A DNA stretch of 64,000 bases from Haloactinopolyspora alba (GTDB lineage: Bacteria; Actinomycetota; Actinomycetes; Jiangellales; Jiangellaceae). The stretch lies in assembly GCF_003014555.1 (NCBI RefSeq), contig NZ_PYGE01000023.1, forward strand, positions 1 through 64,000, in the 5' to 3' direction. Below the pieces are notes generated by a model that worked only from the letters and a program-made list of their open reading frames with translations, was not told the DNA's origin and made no database searches. Positions 10,354 through 19,471 of the stretch are shown here, in pieces. Positions within the stretch are counted from its first letter, which is position 1; each line of letters starts with the position of its first letter. The translations under genes and the position numbers were made by a program.

Positions 10354-10949
10354 CGCGCGCACTCATCGTCGTCGACGTCCAGAACGACTTCTGCGAAGGC
10401 GGCAGCCTGGCGGTCAACGGCGGCGCCGACACCGCTTTCGCCATCTCCGAGGTACTCAAGGAATGGAACGAAGCCGAACCGGACGAACGCAAGTACGACT
10501 ACGTGGTGGCCACCCGTGACCACCACATCGACCCGGGCGAGCACTTCTCCGACAATCCGGACTTCGTCACCAGCTGGCCGCGGCACTGCGTCGCCGGCAC
10601 CGACGGGGCGGCCTTCCACCCCAACCTCGACCCACAGCCGTTCGACGCGGTGTTCGACAAGGGCGAGTACTCGAACGGCTACTCCGGTTTCGAGGGCCAT
10701 GCGCAGGACGGCTCCGGCCTGCCCGACTGGCTGCGCTCGCGCGAGGTCACGACCGTGGACGTGGTCGGCATCGCCACCGACCACTGCGTGCGGGCCACCG
10801 CGCTGGACGCCGCCGGCGCCGGGTTCGACACGCGTGTCCTGCTCGACCTCACCGCCGGGGTGTCGAACGAGACCACCTCGCGAGCGCTACAGGACCTGCG
10901 CTCGGCGGGTGTCCGGCTCGACGGGCGGCCGGTGGTCCGTGCCGCCTGA
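10350..10949 (+). CDS. pncA: Nicotinamidase (isochorismatase family)
   Basis: This enzyme deamidates nicotinamide to nicotinate, the substrate of the upstream pncB product. Its 199 residues start [18 protein letters not shown]. The catalytic triad is visible as Asp9, Lys104 ([10 protein letters not shown]) and Cys146 ([12 protein letters not shown]). Metal-binding residues are expected in the [10 protein letters not shown] region. Its ATGA overlap with pncB and the shared pathway make co-expression near certain. Confidence 0.95.
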   Translation: MTRALIVVDVQNDFCEGGSLAVNGGADTAFAISEVLKEWNEAEPDERKYDYVVATRDHHIDPGEHFSDNPDFVTSWPRHCVAGTDGAAFHPNLDPQPFDAVFDKGEYSNGYSGFEGHAQDGSGLPDWLRSREVTTVDVVGIATDHCVRATALDAAGAGFDTRVLLDLTAGVSNETTSRALQDLRSAGVRLDGRPVVRAA

Positions 10950-11547
10950 CCTCACGACGCCGGCGCCGACCGCCTGGGTGCTCGCCGGTGCACCGGGCGC
11001 GGGCAAGTCGACCGTCGCCGCGGAGCTCACGCGCCTGCTCGACCCCGCACCGGCGATCCTGGACAAGGACACCCTGTACGGGTCGTTCGTCGCGGCCACC
11101 CTCGCCGCCGCGGGCCGCCCGTTCGGTGAGCGTGAAGGACCGTGGTACGACGAGCACGTCAAGGTGCACGAATACACCGGCATGGCCGACACCGCGCGCC
11201 AGATCCGCTCGCACGGCTGCCCCGCGCTGCTCGTCGCGCCGTTCTCGGGGCAGATCCGCGACCGGGACCGCTGGGACGCCTACGTCGACCGGCTCGGCGG
11301 TGAGCCGGCGCGCCTCGTGTGGGTCCGCTGTGATGCGGAGACGCTACGCGCCCGCCTCGTCGAGCGCGGTCACGATCGGGACGGACGCAAGCTCGCGGAG
11401 TTCGACACGTTCACCGCGCGGACCCTTCCGGACGAGCCGCCGCCCGTCCCGCACGTCGAGATCGACAACCGTCACGGCGCGCCGCCGCTCGACGGCCAAC
11501 TCAAGCCCCTGCTCGGCGCCACCCCGCCTCGTCGTCGCCGTGAATGA
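10939..11547 (+). CDS. P-loop kinase/ATPase of unknown substrate
   Basis: This small AAA/zeta-toxin-like or gluconokinase-like P-loop protein has about 202 residues. The Walker A motif [14 protein letters not shown] is at the N-terminus, ILDKDTLYG follows, and [13 protein letters not shown] with [19 protein letters not shown] forms a lid-type Arg region typical of small-molecule kinases. GTG at 10939 ([17 protein letters not shown]) gives an 11-base overlap with pncA. The frame is open further left, but that is pncA shadow. The substrate is unknown. The linkage hints at a pyridine nucleotide or sugar, but nothing in the sequence proves it. Confidence 0.8.
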   Translation: MPPDLTTPAPTAWVLAGAPGAGKSTVAAELTRLLDPAPAILDKDTLYGSFVAATLAAAGRPFGEREGPWYDEHVKVHEYTGMADTARQIRSHGCPALLVAPFSGQIRDRDRWDAYVDRLGGEPARLVWVRCDAETLRARLVERGHDRDGRKLAEFDTFTARTLPDEPPPVPHVEIDNRHGAPPLDGQLKPLLGATPPRRRRE

Positions 11548-12273
11548 TCAGCCGGGAAGTGTGAGGCCGGACTGTACGGCGAACACCACGAGCTGAGCAC
11601 GGTCGCGGGCGTGCAGCTTGACCATCGCCCGGCTGACGTGTGTGCGCACCGTCGCCGGACTCACCACGAGCTCGGCCGCGATCTCGTCGTTCGACCGTCC
11701 GGTGGCGACCCAGGCCACGATCTCGCGCTCCCGATCGGTCAGCCGCGACAGCTCGGGATGCGCGGTGGGAGACGGCACCGCCTCCCGCGAACTGAACTGC
11801 TCGATCACGCGGCGGGTCACCGACGGCGACAGCAGCGACTCGCCGGCGGCGACGACCCGGACGGCATGCAACAGCTCCTCGGGCGGGGAGTCCTTGAGCA
11901 CGAACCCGCTCGCGCCGCCGCGCAGCGACTCGAAGACGTACTCGTCCAGCTCGAAGGTGGTCAGCATGATCACTTTGACGTCGGACAACGCCGGTTCGGC
12001 GGTGATCTCGCGCAGCGCGCTCAACCCGTCGAGGACGGGCATGCGGATGTCCATGAGCACGATGTCGGGCACGGTGCGGCGGACGGCGTCCATACCGTCG
12101 CGCCCGTCGGCGGCCTCGGCGGCCAGCTCGGTGTCGTCCTCGGCCTCCAGCAGCGTCCGCAGCCCCATCCGGACCAGCGTCTGGTCGTCGACGACCACGA
12201 CCCGGATGACGCCGCCGGCGGGCCCGTCATCGCCCGCACCGCTGTCGGGCACGCCGGGGTTCTCCTCGCTCAT
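11548..12273 (-). CDS. NarL/LuxR-family response regulator
   Basis: The 241-residue protein has a receiver domain (about 22-140; phosphoacceptor Asp in DIVLMDIRMPVLDG; conserved Lys in VLKDSPPEELLHAVR). A C-terminal LuxR helix-turn-helix (LSRLTDREREIVAWVATGRS to VRTHVSRAMVKLHARDRAQ) follows. It has a low-complexity acidic N-terminus. It overlaps the histidine kinase gene upstream by four bases. The divergent ABC transporter at 13624 is the likely target. Confidence 0.95.
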   Translation of the reverse strand: MSEENPGVPDSGAGDDGPAGGVIRVVVVDDQTLVRMGLRTLLEAEDDTELAAEAADGRDGMDAVRRTVPDIVLMDIRMPVLDGLSALREITAEPALSDVKVIMLTTFELDEYVFESLRGGASGFVLKDSPPEELLHAVRVVAAGESLLSPSVTRRVIEQFSSREAVPSPTAHPELSRLTDREREIVAWVATGRSNDEIAAELVVSPATVRTHVSRAMVKLHARDRAQLVVFAVQSGLTLPG

Positions 12274-13463
12274 ACCGGTGATCCTGGCACGGAGGCGGCG
12301 CTCACCGGCAACGACGCGCGCACGGCGAACCCGCCGTCCGGCTGTTGCCCGGCGGAGACGCTGCCGCCCAGTTCCTCGGCGCGTGCCCGCATCCCCGGGA
12401 TGCCGGATCCGGTGGGGACGTGTCGGCCGCTGCCGGTCCCGGCAGCCGTACCTCGCCCGTTGTCCCGCACCTCCAGCACGACGACGTCGCCGTCCCGGTG
12501 GACGCGGACCCGCGCCCGGGTGGCGCCGGAGTGCCGCAGCACGTTGGTCAGCGCCTCCTGCAGGATGCGGTACAGCGCGACGTCCGCGGCCGGTGACAGC
12601 TCACCCGCCTGGACGTCGTCCAGGTCGGCGTCGACGTCGACCCCGCCGGCGCGGACCCGCTCGAGCAGCACACCGGCATCACCCAGTCCGGGTGCGGGAC
12701 GCCGCGGCGCCTGCTCGCCCTCGGGCGTGCGCAACGCGTCGAGCTCGGCCCGGAGGTCGTTCAGCGACTCGGTGCTGGTGTCGCGGATCGCCTCCAGCGC
12801 CTCGCGCGCCCTGTCCGGATTGCGGTCCAACACGTGCAACGCCACACCGGACTGCATGGCGATCACGGCGAGCCCGTGCCCGACGGAGTCGTGCAGCTCC
12901 TGGGCCATGCGCAGCCGTTCCTCGGACACCGCCCGTCGTGCCTGGGCAGCGCGCACGCCGGCCGCGGACTCCCGTCTGATGCGGGTGGCGGCGCCGATCG
13001 CCGCCGGCACCGCCACCAGCGAGACGGACGCGCCGATCCACCCCAGCCAGGGGAACCCGTCGCCCACGGCCCCCATGTCGACGAACCGGACCGACCCCGC
13101 GGCGAAGACCAGGATCCACAGCCCGGCCGCCCACAGCTGCGCGCGGCGCAGCGGGCGCAGCCAGGTGATGCCGAAGGCGGCGATCGGCACCGACACCAGA
13201 ACGGGGCCGAACGGGTAGCCCACCGCCAGGTAGGTCGTCACGGCGGCGCCCACGCCCACGACCGTCCACTCCGGGCGGCGCAGTTGCGGCAGCACCGAAG
13301 CCGCGGCGGCGACGACCAACAGGTAGGCCCCCGCGTCCGGCATCCGCGCCACGTGCGGCTGGTCGGCCCCTGCCGGGCCGGTGCCCATGATGCCGGGGAT
13401 CAGGATCACCAGGGCCGGCCACACGGCACTCCACACCGCCCTCGGCGTGATGGACCGCGGCAC
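12270..13463 (-). CDS. Sensor histidine kinase (HisKA_3 type)
   Basis: This membrane kinase is the partner of the overlapping response-regulator gene. About five or six N-terminal hydrophobic segments are followed by the dimerisation helix with phospho-acceptor His in RMAQELHDSVGHGLAVI. A degenerate HATPase domain follows with LYRILQEALTNVLRHSGAT (N box) and VRDNGRGTAAG (G1). The open frame reaches 13547, but a GTG at 13463 has a good GGAGG five bases before it. A TATTGT -10 box (13503-13498) lies between the two, so I take the GTG (397 residues). Such NarL/DesK-like pairs typically sense envelope or drug stress. Confidence 0.93.
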   Translation of the reverse strand: MPRSITPRAVWSAVWPALVILIPGIMGTGPAGADQPHVARMPDAGAYLLVVAAAASVLPQLRRPEWTVVGVGAAVTTYLAVGYPFGPVLVSVPIAAFGITWLRPLRRAQLWAAGLWILVFAAGSVRFVDMGAVGDGFPWLGWIGASVSLVAVPAAIGAATRIRRESAAGVRAAQARRAVSEERLRMAQELHDSVGHGLAVIAMQSGVALHVLDRNPDRAREALEAIRDTSTESLNDLRAELDALRTPEGEQAPRRPAPGLGDAGVLLERVRAGGVDVDADLDDVQAGELSPAADVALYRILQEALTNVLRHSGATRARVRVHRDGDVVVLEVRDNGRGTAAGTGSGRHVPTGSGIPGMRARAEELGGSVSAGQQPDGGFAVRASLPVSAASVPGSPV

Positions 13464-13623
13464 TGTGACCTCCGGTGTCTCGCTGGCTGTCGGCACGACA
13501 ATAGAACGTGCGGCCCGGCGCGACATCCGTTCCGGCACGCAGCGCACCTACGTCGTCCTGCGTAGACGCGAAGCCGCCCGCCGGGCGACGCGTGCGTACC
13601 CACGTCGCGGCCACTCTACTGGC

Positions 13624-14541
13624 ATGACGAACACCATCGTGGTCACCGACGGGTTGACCAAACGCTACGGCGAACGGCTCGCCGTCGACGACGTGACTCT
13701 CACCGTCCGGCGCGGTGAGGTGTACGGCTTCCTCGGTCCGAACGGAGCCGGCAAGACGACCACGCTGCGCATGCTGCTCGGTCTGATCCGTCCCACCAGC
13801 GGAACCGCGTCCGTCCTCGGGAACGCACCGGGGACACCGGCCTCGGTCGCGCGCACCGGCGCACTCGTCGAGGGTCCGGGCTTCTACCCGTACCTGTCCG
13901 GGCGGGACAACCTGCGGGTGATGGCGCGCTACCAGGAGGTGCCCGACCACGACGTCGACGTCGCTCTGGAGCGGGTGGACCTGGCCGATCGCGGCGGGGA
14001 CGCCTTCAAGTCGTACTCGCTGGGCATGAAACAGCGCCTGGGGGTCGCCTCCGCGCTGCTGGGCGACCCGGAGTTGCTGGTGCTGGACGAGCCCACGAAC
14101 GGCCTCGACCCCGCCGGCATGGTGGAGATGCGACGGCTCGTGGCCGAGCTGGCCGAGCACGGCCAGACGGTCATGCTGTCGAGTCACCTGCTCGCCGAGG
14201 TCGAGGAGATCTGCGACCGGGTCGGCGTCATCGCCGACGGCCGGCTGGTCACCGAGAGCACGGTGACCGAGTTGCGCGGCACCGCGGCGCTGTTCGTCCG
14301 CGCCGAACCCGTCGATCGTGCGCTGGCGGTGGCGATGCAGGTGGCCGGAGACGACGCGGTCCGCCTCGACGACGACGGGATCCGGCTCGACGCCGGTGAC
14401 GAGTCCGCGCCGCGACTGGCCCGTGCACTCGTCGAGGCCGGGGTCGACCTGTACGAGATCCGCGCGTCCGAGCGATCTCTCGAGGACGTCTTCTTCGAGA
14501 TGACGTCCGGTCCGGCAACCAGCGAGGAGGGCCTGCGATGA
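13624..14541 (+). CDS. ABC transporter ATP-binding protein (drug/bacitracin export type)
   Basis: The 305-residue ATPase starts MTNTIVVTDGLTKRYGERLA. It has Walker A GPNGAGKTTTLRMLLG, signature YSLGMKQRLGVASAL, Walker B LLVLDEPTNGLDPAG and the switch His in MLSSHLLAEVEEICDR. A C-terminal region of about 80 residues is typical of CcmA/BcrA-like exporters. It overlaps its permease gene by four bases and is divergent from the two-component system, which probably controls it. Confidence 0.95.
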   Translation: MTNTIVVTDGLTKRYGERLAVDDVTLTVRRGEVYGFLGPNGAGKTTTLRMLLGLIRPTSGTASVLGNAPGTPASVARTGALVEGPGFYPYLSGRDNLRVMARYQEVPDHDVDVALERVDLADRGGDAFKSYSLGMKQRLGVASALLGDPELLVLDEPTNGLDPAGMVEMRRLVAELAEHGQTVMLSSHLLAEVEEICDRVGVIADGRLVTESTVTELRGTAALFVRAEPVDRALAVAMQVAGDDAVRLDDDGIRLDAGDESAPRLARALVEAGVDLYEIRASERSLEDVFFEMTSGPATSEEGLR

Positions 14542-15464
14542 ATGCCAGCACGACGGACGAGCGGCCGGCCGGCAGGGACGAACGGTCCGGCTCCGGCCCT
14601 ACAGCGGTTTCGGCACTCGCGGCCGGCACTCGCGCTGAGCTGTTGCGGCTACGGAAGTGGCCGGTCGTGTGGGTGCTGGTGAGCGTGTGGCTGATGCTGA
14701 ACCTGACCTTCGCCTACGTGTTCAACTACATCGCCTACGCGACGGAGTCCGGGAACTTCGCCACCGAGGGCAACCCGAGGGCGGCGCTGCTGGAGGACGT
14801 CTTGCCCGAGGCGATTCCGCGAATCTTCACCACCGGGATGCCGATGTTCGGCGGTGCGATCATGATGATCCTCGGCGCACTCGCCGCCGGCAGCGGTTAC
14901 GGCTGGGGGACGTGGAAGACGGTCCTGACCCAGGGCCCGAGCCGGCTCGCCACCTTCGGCGGCATGCTCGCAGCGGTCGCCGGCACCGTCGTCGCGGTGA
15001 TCGCGATCACGCTCGTCGCCGATCTCGCCGCATCGACACTGATCACGGTCAGCGAGTCGGAGCCGATCGTGTGGCCCGATCTCGCGGCCCTCGCCGAGGC
15101 CGCCGGAAGCGGCCTGCTGATCTTCGGGATGTGGGCGTCCGCCGGCGTGCTCATCGGGGTGCTGACCCGCAGTCCCGCTGTGGCCATCGGGCTGGGGCTG
15201 GTGTGGTCGCTGGTGGTCGAGAACCTGCTCCGGAGCGTGTCTGGCCTGATCAGCGGGCTGAACTACGTCACCGATGTCATGCCCGGCACCTCGGCCGGTT
15301 CGCTTGCCGGCGCACAGGGCGCGGTACCCGGCGCCGAAGGGGACGGCGCTCCCGGGGTGCTGACGGTCCTCGACGGCGGCAGCGCGGCCCTGCTGCTCGT
15401 CGGCTACATCGCCGTGTTCACCGTCGTAGCAGCGGCGCTGGTCCGACGCCGCGACCTGGTCTGA
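14538..15464 (+). CDS. ABC transporter permease (ABC-2 type)
   Basis: The 308-residue permease is translationally coupled to the upstream ATPase. It has about six membrane segments: WPVVWVLVSVWLMLNLTFA near residue 40, then segments around 95-120, 135-165, 190-215 and 220-240, and a final AALLLVGYIAVFTVVAAAL. No binding protein or second permease is encoded nearby, so the exporter is a simple two-component type. The transported compound is unknown. Confidence 0.9.
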   Translation: MNASTTDERPAGRDERSGSGPTAVSALAAGTRAELLRLRKWPVVWVLVSVWLMLNLTFAYVFNYIAYATESGNFATEGNPRAALLEDVLPEAIPRIFTTGMPMFGGAIMMILGALAAGSGYGWGTWKTVLTQGPSRLATFGGMLAAVAGTVVAVIAITLVADLAASTLITVSESEPIVWPDLAALAEAAGSGLLIFGMWASAGVLIGVLTRSPAVAIGLGLVWSLVVENLLRSVSGLISGLNYVTDVMPGTSAGSLAGAQGAVPGAEGDGAPGVLTVLDGGSAALLLVGYIAVFTVVAAALVRRRDLV

Positions 15465-15483
15465 TCTCACCCGACCCCATCCC

Positions 15484-15534
15484 ATGATCATCGGCACTTT
15501 CCCGGCGCATTGGCGGGAAAGTGCCGATGATCAT
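15484..15534. repeat. Palindromic element, copy 1 (21-bp perfect arms)
   Basis: The left arm at 15484-15504 and the right arm at 15514-15534 are perfect reverse complements, with a nine-base loop. The outer part ATGATCATCGGCACTT is shared with the second copy at 23197-23247, as are the flanking CCC and CGGGG. The end of the right arm also holds a 14-base palindrome, CCGATGATCATCGG. It lies between two convergent genes and could act as a bidirectional terminator. There is no T tract, and the conserved primary sequence suggests a dispersed element. Confidence 0.85.
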
Positions 15535-15565
15535 CGGGGCAATGATGGTGCTGTTCAGCGGCGCC

Positions 15566-18500
15566 CTAGTAGCGCAACTCCCGCAGGTTGGCGTAGCTGT
15601 CGCAGGCGGAGGAGATTCCGTCCGGCTCCGGCTGGTCGTGCTCGGTGAAGTAGTAGTCCACGCCCGCCAGCTCGCTGTGGGCGAAGATGCGACCGAAGTC
15701 GATCGTGCCCTCTCCGACGTCGGCGAACGAGCCGTCCTCGGCTCGGTCCTTGACGTGCAGCAGCGCGAACCTGCCCGGGTACTGCTTCATCAGCGCCACC
15801 GGGTCGACGCCGGCGTCGACGGCCCAGTACAGGTCCAGCTCCATCGTGACGAAGTTCGGGTCCGTCTCACGGACGAGGACGTCGTACGGCCGCACGCCAC
15901 CCTGGGCCTCGAACTCGTAGCCGTGATTGTGGTAAGCGAGCGTGATGCCCGCCTCCCGCGCCACCGCACCGGCTTCGTTGAGGACGTCGGCCACCCGGTG
16001 GTAGTCCTGCAGATCCCAGGAGCTCGACCCGGAGAAGCGGATGTACGAGGCGCCGAGCCCCTTCGCGGTCTCGATCACGCCCTCGATGTCGTTCGCGATC
16101 TGATCGAAGCTCAGGCCCGCCGACGGCGCCTTCATGCCGGCGTCCCTGATCAGGGTGCCCAGTTCCGCCCCGGTGTAGCCGTAGAGCCCGCTGGACGGCT
16201 CGATGTTGCGGTAGCCACAGGTGGCCAGTGCCTCCAGCGTCGCCTCGGTGTCCGGCGCCGGCATCGTGTCGCGCACCGTGTAGCCGACGACGCCGATCTT
16301 CTCGTCGGGAACCGCCCGGTCGGGGTCCTCCCGCTCCGGGTTCTTGCCGACCTCCGAACCGGCGGCGGCACTCACGATGCGAGCGCGCTCCCGGGCGGTG
16401 ACGACGCCGCCGGCTCTCAGTTCGCGGGTCAGCTCGCCGACGGTGCGCACGAAGTCGCCGTGGCTGTCGAACGGCCGCTCGTGCTCGACGAGGTCCATGA
16501 TCGTGCAGCCGTCGCCGACGTCGTGGTTCGGCACTCCGGAGTCGCCCTTCCCGTCGCCGAACCAGACCGGGACGTCGGAGGGGTAGCCTCCGTAGCACCG
16601 GTCCCGGGGCTCGGTGACCTGCTCACCGCCGACGTAGTCGATGCGGTAGATGCCCGAGCCGTCGTTGTGCGAGCCGCGCCCGACTCCGGTGCCGTAGCCG
16701 AAGTCGATCGTGTACAGCGACCCGTCGGGTCCGAACTCCGCATCGAACGGCGACATGAACTGCGTGTCCGGCAGGAACGAGTTGATCGACTGGACGTCGC
16801 CGGGCTCCGCCGGCTCGAACCGCTCGCTCGGCGCGGCCTCGTTCATCAGACTGACGGTCTTGAACCAGTTCGATCCGTACTCGTAGACGAACCACTTGCC
16901 GTCGTAGTACTCCGGGAACTTCGTCTCGGATTCGAGGTTCTCGTCGTAGTGGTACACCGGCCCGGCCATCGGGGCGCCGCCGCCGGTGATCTCCGGGAAC
17001 AGCTCCGAGTGCTCGCCGTGCTTGCCGTACCAGACCAGCGGCTCCTGGGCCGGCGGCAGCTGCTTCAGCCCGGTGTTGTTCGGGGAGTCGTTGACCGGGT
17101 TGTCGCAGTCGAACTCCGCGCCGGACTCGCCGGTGGCGAAGTCGTAGTCGACGAACGGGATGTTCGGGCCCATGCAGTAGGGCCAGCCGTAGTTGCCGGC
17201 TTCGAGGATGCGGTTCTGCTCGACCAGGCCGGCCGGTCCCCGCTCCGGGTCGGTGGTCCCCGAGTCGGGGCCGTAGTCGGCAACGAGCAGCGCGTCGGTC
17301 GCGTCGTCGTAGCTGATCCGGAACGGGTTGCGGAAGCCCATCGCGTAGATCTCCGGACGGGTCTTGTCCTGGGTGTCCTCGGACTCCGGGAACAGGTTGC
17401 CCTCGGGGATCGTGTAGCCGCCGTCGTCGGTGGGGTGGATCCGGATGATCTTGCCCCGGAGGTCGTTCGTGTTGCCGGAGGTGGCCTGTGCGTCGGCCGC
17501 GCGCCGCCCGTCGCGTTCGTCGATCGGCGTGTACCCCTGGGACTCGAACGGGTCGGTGTTGTCGCCGGTGGCGATGTACAGGTTGCCTTCGTCGTCCATC
17601 GTCATGGAGCCGGCCATGTGCACGTTCGCGAGCAGCTCGTTGCGCCAGATCGGGAACTCGAGCACGGCCTTCTCGCTGTCCATGTCGAGCGTGTCACCGA
17701 CCAGCGTGAACCGTGAGAGCCGGTACACGGGCTCTTCCGGCACGGTGTAGAGCAGATAGACCCAGCCGTTCTCGGCGAAGTCGTCGTCGATCGTCAGCCC
17801 GGTGAGACCGTTGGCCGTGCGCGTGGTCGGCAGGTTCAGCTCGAGATCGCCGGCCAGCGTGGTGGTCGGCTGCTCACCGTCCTGGTGGATCAGCTTGATC
17901 TGGCCGGTGCGCTGGATGTACAGCACGCGGCCGTCGGGCAGCGGAGCCAGCTCGTACGGGTCCGCGAGGTTCGTGTCGTCCTCGAGCTGGACCTTCTCGA
18001 AGCTGCCCCACTCGGTCGCTGCGCAGTCGCCGTCAGCGGCGCCGGCGGCCCATTCGATGCCGCCCAGGATGTGCTGCCGGAACAACGGCTCGGAGAACGT
18101 CTCGGCGTGGTGCCCGCTGGCGGTGTACCAGGAGCGGCCGCCGTCGTAGACCTGACACCAGGCGTGCGCGTGCTCCGGACCCTCGTTCAGGCCCTCCGGG
18201 TCGTCCGTGGTGCGGATCTCGGTGAGGACGTGGACGTCCCCGTTCGGCGAGGCCTGCCAGTTGTACCACTCCTCGTTGCGCTCCCACAGCTGCGGCAGCC
18301 CTGCGGTGGACGGGTGCGTCCGGTCGAGCACCTCGATGCGACCGGGTCGCGGCGCCGGGTGGTTCTGGAACTTCGCGCCGACGAGCCCGGCGTACCAGTC
18401 CCAGTCGCGCTCCGTCCCGGTGGCCGAGTGCCAGCCGACGAAACCGCCCCCGCCGTTGACGAACCGCTGGAAGGCGGCACGCTGTTCGGCGTCGAGCAGG

Positions 18501-18883
18501 TTGCCCTTCTGCGGCGTCGAGTTCGTGTTGTTGAACACGACGGCGTCGAACGGCCGCAGCCCCTTGTCGCTGAAGACGCTCGCGTCGTCCGTCGCGGTCA
18601 CGGCGAAGTCGTGCTCGTCGCCCAACTGCTCCACCGCCTCGACCCCGGCCGGGATGGAGTCGTGGTAATAGTTCGTCACGCCCGAGAACACCAGCACGTT
18701 GAAGCGCGGCTCCTCGGCTGCCGCTGCGCCGGGCGCAGTCGTGTCCGGCGGGGGGTCAGCCTGCGCCGGAGGCCCCATGGCCAGGAACGGCAACAGCACG
18801 GCGGCGGCCAGGACGGCGATCCGCGGGGCGCGCGCACCCTTCCTGGCTTCTGTCGGGGGGCGGCGGGTGGGCAGCTGTTCCAT
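15566..18883 (-). CDS. Secreted ThuA / PQQ-type sugar dehydrogenase / TIM-barrel isomerase fusion
   Basis: The 1105-residue exported protein starts with a signal peptide (RIAVLAAAVLLPFLAMGPPAQA, about 21-42). It has a ThuA-like domain (about 58-280, with FVGWHSATGTERDWDWY). A six-bladed glucose/sorbosone dehydrogenase-type propeller follows (about 290-750; LPDGRVLYIQRTGQIKLI, IYAMGFRNPFRISYD, NYGWPYCMGPN). Last is a sugar-phosphate isomerase/epimerase TIM barrel (about 855-1105; YHNHGYEFE, MELDLYWAVDAG, LLHVKD, YYFTEHDQP). Each domain family acts on sugars or keto-sugars, so degradation of an oxidised glycoside outside the cell is plausible but unproven. GGGAGGA precedes the ATG. An upstream LacI-type operator suggests substrate induction. 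Confidence 0.9.
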   Translation of the reverse strand: MEQLPTRRPPTEARKGARAPRIAVLAAAVLLPFLAMGPPAQADPPPDTTAPGAAAAEEPRFNVLVFSGVTNYYHDSIPAGVEAVEQLGDEHDFAVTATDDASVFSDKGLRPFDAVVFNNTNSTPQKGNLLDAEQRAAFQRFVNGGGGFVGWHSATGTERDWDWYAGLVGAKFQNHPAPRPGRIEVLDRTHPSTAGLPQLWERNEEWYNWQASPNGDVHVLTEIRTTDDPEGLNEGPEHAHAWCQVYDGGRSWYTASGHHAETFSEPLFRQHILGGIEWAAGAADGDCAATEWGSFEKVQLEDDTNLADPYELAPLPDGRVLYIQRTGQIKLIHQDGEQPTTTLAGDLELNLPTTRTANGLTGLTIDDDFAENGWVYLLYTVPEEPVYRLSRFTLVGDTLDMDSEKAVLEFPIWRNELLANVHMAGSMTMDDEGNLYIATGDNTDPFESQGYTPIDERDGRRAADAQATSGNTNDLRGKIIRIHPTDDGGYTIPEGNLFPESEDTQDKTRPEIYAMGFRNPFRISYDDATDALLVADYGPDSGTTDPERGPAGLVEQNRILEAGNYGWPYCMGPNIPFVDYDFATGESGAEFDCDNPVNDSPNNTGLKQLPPAQEPLVWYGKHGEHSELFPEITGGGAPMAGPVYHYDENLESETKFPEYYDGKWFVYEYGSNWFKTVSLMNEAAPSERFEPAEPGDVQSINSFLPDTQFMSPFDAEFGPDGSLYTIDFGYGTGVGRGSHNDGSGIYRIDYVGGEQVTEPRDRCYGGYPSDVPVWFGDGKGDSGVPNHDVGDGCTIMDLVEHERPFDSHGDFVRTVGELTRELRAGGVVTARERARIVSAAAGSEVGKNPEREDPDRAVPDEKIGVVGYTVRDTMPAPDTEATLEALATCGYRNIEPSSGLYGYTGAELGTLIRDAGMKAPSAGLSFDQIANDIEGVIETAKGLGASYIRFSGSSSWDLQDYHRVADVLNEAGAVAREAGITLAYHNHGYEFEAQGGVRPYDVLVRETDPNFVTMELDLYWAVDAGVDPVALMKQYPGRFALLHVKDRAEDGSFADVGEGTIDFGRIFAHSELAGVDYYFTEHDQPEPDGISSACDSYANLRELRY

Positions 18884-18913
18884 GTTCGTCCTCCCAGCGT
18901 GATGCGATCAGCC

Positions 18914-18927
18914 GGTAAGCGCTTTCC
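18914..18927. promoter_or_regulatory. LacI-family operator upstream of the sugar-enzyme fusion
   Basis: GGTAAGC followed directly by GCTTTCC makes a 14-base dyad with a central CG, the classic LacI/GalR operator form (AAGCGCTT core). It starts 31 bases upstream of the 15566-18883 gene's ATG. No LacI regulator is encoded in the window, so the repressor acts from elsewhere. Confidence 0.6.
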
Positions 18928-18960
18928 CAGCATGCTCACGGCAGCTTAGAGTCAGATCAC

Positions 18961-18994
18961 TTGGTCGGTCAAGAGTCGTGTCATATCCGACCAA
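18961..18994. promoter_or_regulatory. Inverted repeat TTGGTCGG / CCGACCAA
   Basis: Two perfect eight-base arms (18961-18968 and 18987-18994) flank 18 bases. The position upstream of the LacI-type site suggests a second regulator binding site for the same promoter. A GntR- or LacI-type protein is possible, but nothing identifies it. Confidence 0.4.
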
Positions 18995-19237
18995 ACGGTG
19001 CAGCTCCGCCGTCGACGAGAACGGCGCCCTGAGCCCGGCACGGTCGTCACCGTCACCGCGGAGCCGTCAGGGGGCACCGGCTCCGGCGGCGGTCAGGGCG
19101 TCCACCGCGTCGATCCGCAGGGCCGGTCCGAGAGCGTCGCAGGCGCCGAATCCGCCCCGCTCGACGAGGAGATCGACGGCGAACGCGTCACCGCGCCGCC
19201 GTGCTCTGGCGCTCGGCGCGCGGTCGGCAGGAGTCCG
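18995..19237. other. Gene-free stretch, possible remnant of a coding sequence
   Basis: No convincing gene occupies this stretch between the sugar-enzyme promoter and brnA. On the minus strand a frame from about 19238 to the stop at 19067 reads protein-like (DAFAVDLLVERGGFGACDAL) but has no start, no recognised family and no upstream part. It may be the tail of a gene lost when the toxin-antitoxin module arrived. Confidence 0.35.
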
Positions 19238-19471
19238 TCACGCCGCGTGACGCCCGTGCTCCAGACGCTCGGCGATCCAGACCTTGATGATGGACTGACG
19301 CGTCACTCCCAGACGCCGGGCCTCACGATCCAACGAGGCGATCATCCAGTCCGGAAAGTCGACGTTGACGCGACGCTGCTCTTCTCCGGGCCGATGCACC
19401 TTGGAAAGATCGAGCGTCGACGTCACGTCCTCGCCCCGGTCGAACATGTCATCGAACTCTTCAGCCTTCAT
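19238..19471 (-). CDS. brnA: BrnA-like antitoxin (ribbon-helix-helix/CopG type)
   Basis: The 77-residue protein starts MKAEEFDDMFDRGEDV and has the DNA-binding segment RRVNVDFPDWMIASLDREAR with LGVTRQSIIKVWIAERLE, a ribbon-helix-helix pattern. It overlaps the upstream toxin gene by 11 bases. In BrnTA modules the toxin gene comes first and the antitoxin both neutralises the toxin and represses the promoter. The 36-base palindrome ahead of brnT is the expected operator. Confidence 0.9.
   Translation of the reverse strand: MKAEEFDDMFDRGEDVTSTLDLSKVHRPGEEQRRVNVDFPDWMIASLDREARRLGVTRQSIIKVWIAERLEHGRHAA

Noticed and set aside
10939-11547. The P-loop protein as a zeta-type toxin
   Set aside because: There is no antitoxin gene next to it and the lid region looks like a small-molecule kinase; the substrate is left open.
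15521-17716. A 731-residue plus-strand frame opposite the sugar-enzyme fusion
   Set aside because: It is Val/Arg-rich noise on the strand opposite a gene with three recognisable domains.
19067-19238. A protein-like minus-strand frame before brnA
   Set aside because: No start codon, family or upstream part; kept only as a possible remnant within the gene-free stretch.
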